Source of the DNA: Gelidibacter gilvus
Lineage (GTDB): Bacteria > Bacteroidota > Bacteroidia > Flavobacteriales > Flavobacteriaceae
DNA: 64,000 nt
Assembly: GCF_004115975.1 (NCBI RefSeq)
Contig: NZ_SDDZ01000004.1
Coordinates: 1-64,000, forward strand
Reading direction: 5' to 3'
The stretch's first letter is position 1. Each line of letters starts with the position of its first letter. Below are positions 62,399 through 64,000 of the stretch, one piece after another. Position numbers and translations under genes: made by a program. The notes below the pieces were generated by a model. That model was not told the origin of the DNA, did no database searches, and saw nothing but the letters and a program-made list of their open reading frames with translations.

Positions 62399-63229
62399 AT
62401 GAAAAAGATTATTGTTCCAATAGATTTCTCCAAATATTCTGAATACGCTCTTGAGGCCGCAGCTATTTTGGCGAAAAAAAATAATGCCGAAATTTTTGCA
62501 TTACATATGTTAGAAATGTCCGATGCCATATTGACTGCATCAAATGACGGACCAAAACCGAAAATGTTATTTTTTTTAAAGCTTGCCCAGCAAAAGTTTG
62601 ATGAGTTTTTAAGCAAAGACTATTTACAAGGCATTAAAGTCACTCCAATTGTCAAACACTCCAAGGTGTTTAGTGAGGTCAGTGAAGTTGCTGAAGAACA
62701 CCATGCCGATTTGATTGTCATGGGCTCTCATGGAGTTAGTGGGTTTACAGAGGTTTTTGTAGGTTCAAATACTGAAAAAGTAGTGCGTCATTCCAAACTT
62801 CCTGTTTTGGTGATTAAGCAAAAACCGAGCAATCTTACTTTTGAAACGGTTATTTTTCCTTCTGATTTTACAGAAAAGAGTGTCGATGTTTATAAACGTG
62901 TTTTAGAAACACTCGGCGAAACTTCCAATGTGCATTTATTATATGTGAATGTTCCAGGGGAGAATTTTAAAAGTACTGCTGAAATGGAGCAAAACGTCGC
63001 TAGTTTTTTGATGAAAGCGGAAGGGAATATGAACAATTTAAACAAAGTTCACTATGTCTCAGATTATTCCATACAACAAGGGATTATGAATTTTTCCAAT
63101 CTTTTTGGAGCTGATTTGATCGTCATGCCAACCCATGGAAGAAAAGGACTGGCACATTTTTTTGAAGGAAGTATTTCTGAAGATTTGGCAAATCGCGCCA
63201 ACCTTCCAGTAATGACATTTAAAATATAG
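62399..63229 (+). CDS. Universal stress protein, tandem-domain
   Basis: The 276-residue protein has two Usp domains. The first (KKIIVPIDFSKYSEYALEAA) ends with the ATP-binding VMGSHGVSGFTEVFVGSNTE. The second ends with VMPTHGRKGLAHFFEGSISE. Both G-x2-G-x9-G(S) signatures are intact, so it is probably an ATP-binding Usp. It lies between hemN and nirK, and tandem Usp genes are often part of low-oxygen regulons. No copy of the ATGA-N6-TCAT palindrome is seen directly upstream. Confidence 0.92.
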   Translation: MKKIIVPIDFSKYSEYALEAAAILAKKNNAEIFALHMLEMSDAILTASNDGPKPKMLFFLKLAQQKFDEFLSKDYLQGIKVTPIVKHSKVFSEVSEVAEEHHADLIVMGSHGVSGFTEVFVGSNTEKVVRHSKLPVLVIKQKPSNLTFETVIFPSDFTEKSVDVYKRVLETLGETSNVHLLYVNVPGENFKSTAEMEQNVASFLMKAEGNMNNLNKVHYVSDYSIQQGIMNFSNLFGADLIVMPTHGRKGLAHFFEGSISEDLANRANLPVMTFKI

Positions 63230-63267
63230 AAAAATATTTATGATATATAAGACGGTGGAATATATTT

Positions 63268-63317
63268 CATGTCATGTAACAAACAGACGTTAAGGCTGTT
63301 GTTGCATGACATTTTTA
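63268..63317 (+). terminator. Terminator after the universal stress gene
   Basis: CATGTCATGTAACAAACAG (63268-63285) pairs with CTGTTGTTGCATGACAT (63296-63312) with one bulge, followed by TTTT. The stem is long and ends the Usp transcript before the nirK promoter. Confidence 0.8.
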
Positions 63318-63321
63318 ATTA

Positions 63322-63384
63322 GGACAAAAATGTCCGATATATGACAAAAATCATATTTTGTGCTGTTAAATACCAATAACTTTG
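63322..63384 (+). promoter_or_regulatory. nirK promoter with two tandem palindromes
   Basis: The minus-7 box TAACTTTG (63377-63384) is an exact consensus match, with TTG at 63358-63360 as the minus-33 element (19-base spacing). ATATGACAAAAATCATAT (63339-63356) is a perfect dyad centred 29.5 bases before the minus-7 box, as at hemN. A second dyad GGACAAAAATGTCC (63322-63335) lies 19 bases further upstream with the same A5 core. Confidence 0.78.
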
Positions 63385-63410
63385 AACCATAAACCAATTA
63401 TAACCACATT

Positions 63411-64000
63411 ATGAAATCAAAACTCAAATTCACAGTACTAATCGCAACAGTTTTTTTATTTAGCTGTTTTCAAGAGAAAAAAGAAAAATATACGGCTACC
63501 GAAGACATCCCAGTAAGTTTGGAGATGATTGCAGAATTGACTGCGCCACCCCACGTGCCAAAACCTGTAGGGAAGCGTAAGGCAAAGAAACTTATTGTAA
63601 AAATGGAAATCCTTGAAGCGGAAGGTGAAATTTCAAATGGGGTACGTTATGTATTCTGGACTTTTGGTGGTTCAGTTCCAGGAAGTTTTATCAGAGCTCG
63701 TGTAGGAGATGAAATCGAATTCCATTTGCAAAACCACCCAGATAATAAACTGCCTCACAACATTGATTTACATGCGGTGAATGGTCCAGGTGGAGGAGCA
63801 GAGTCTTCTTTTGTGGCTCCAGGTCACGAAAAAGTGTTTTCCTTTAAGGTATTAGCTCCTGGCTTGTATGTTTACCATTGCGCTACAGCTCCTGTAGGGA
63901 TGCATATTGCCAACGGAATGTATGGCCTGATTTTGATAGAGCCTGAAGGTGGTTTACCTCCAGTAGATAAAGAGTACTACGTTATGCAGGGCGATTTCTA
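63411..64000 (+). CDS. nirK: Copper nitrite reductase, N-terminal part (runs off the window)
   Basis: About 196 residues are visible, open to the window edge. A lipoprotein signal has [10 protein letters not shown]. The first cupredoxin domain contains [20 protein letters not shown] (type 1 and type 2 His ligands) and [20 protein letters not shown] (His-Cys, then His and Met ligands). The HCATAPVG loop is the AniA/class II form, and YVMQGDF follows. The enzyme reduces nitrite to nitric oxide outside the cytoplasm. The second domain and any fused cytochrome lie outside the window. Its promoter is shared in design with hemN. Confidence 0.96.
   Translation, partial: MKSKLKFTVLIATVFLFSCFQEKKEKYTATEDIPVSLEMIAELTAPPHVPKPVGKRKAKKLIVKMEILEAEGEISNGVRYVFWTFGGSVPGSFIRARVGDEIEFHLQNHPDNKLPHNIDLHAVNGPGGGAESSFVAPGHEKVFSFKVLAPGLYVYHCATAPVGMHIANGMYGLILIEPEGGLPPVDKEYYVMQGDF

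Overview
The window is a stretch of chromosome from a member of the Bacteroidota, almost certainly family Flavobacteriaceae. The evidence is a SusC/SusD pair, several other TonB-dependent receptors, many Cys-anchored lipoproteins, LytS/LytTR two-component pairs, 2TM-domain and LETM1-related biofilm proteins, DUF4331 and DUF6266 proteins, exact TAnnTTTG minus-7 promoter boxes and an AT-rich base composition. The genus cannot be fixed from the sequence. No rRNA, tRNA or CRISPR array was seen.

Layout. 1-3.0 kb: the end of an IS3-type element inserted into the 3' end of an MBOAT acyltransferase gene, then a DUF6266 gene and a small HTH gene. 3.4-6.7 kb: minus-strand oxidoreductases and small membrane proteins. 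6.9-15.7 kb: two convergent transcription units encoding two alpha/beta hydrolases, an M17 aminopeptidase, two clear ATP-grasp ligases, one ATP-grasp-like protein, a YbdK/GCS2-type carboxylate-amine ligase and a class I glutamine amidotransferase. This looks like a pathway making and breaking a small peptide-like or amide metabolite. 16-20.4 kb: a TPR protein, a LytS-type kinase fused to a 2TM domain, a free 2TM protein, a LytTR regulator and a LETM1-related protein. 20.6-25.5 kb: a DUF4331/TPR/TonB-receptor operon in which the TPR gene has an in-frame TGA and the receptor gene a one-base frameshift.

25.7-36.4 kb: an amino-sugar or chitin utilisation locus (LytTR regulator and LytS kinase, then divergent SusC/SusD, GH18 and GH20). 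A conserved upstream element of about 130 bp lies before both susC and the GH20 gene. 36.5-43.7 kb: assorted minus-strand genes, including an erythromycin-esterase-family gene that looks like a single gene cassette. 44-48.5 kb: a lipoprotein, then a TonB receptor with a DUF4374 lipoprotein (probably iron or siderophore uptake). 48.5-49.4 kb: a REP-associated Y1 transposase inside its own REP hairpins. 49.4-53.3 kb: hydrolases.

53.4-58.6 kb is the most unusual part. A toxin-antitoxin pair is followed by four AT-rich, same-strand, single-gene units. They are separated by related non-coding sites of about 100-180 bp, and each gene is bracketed by its own short inverted repeat. This is the geometry of integron cassettes and attC sites, but no integrase is in the window and the sites are not canonical attC. 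58.7-64 kb: an ECF sigma/anti-sigma pair, a Cu/Zn superoxide dismutase, then hemN, a universal stress protein and the start of nirK. hemN and nirK carry the same palindrome (ATGA-N6-TCAT) at exactly the same distance from their minus-7 boxes, which points to one Crp/Fnr-type oxygen or nitrogen-oxide regulon.
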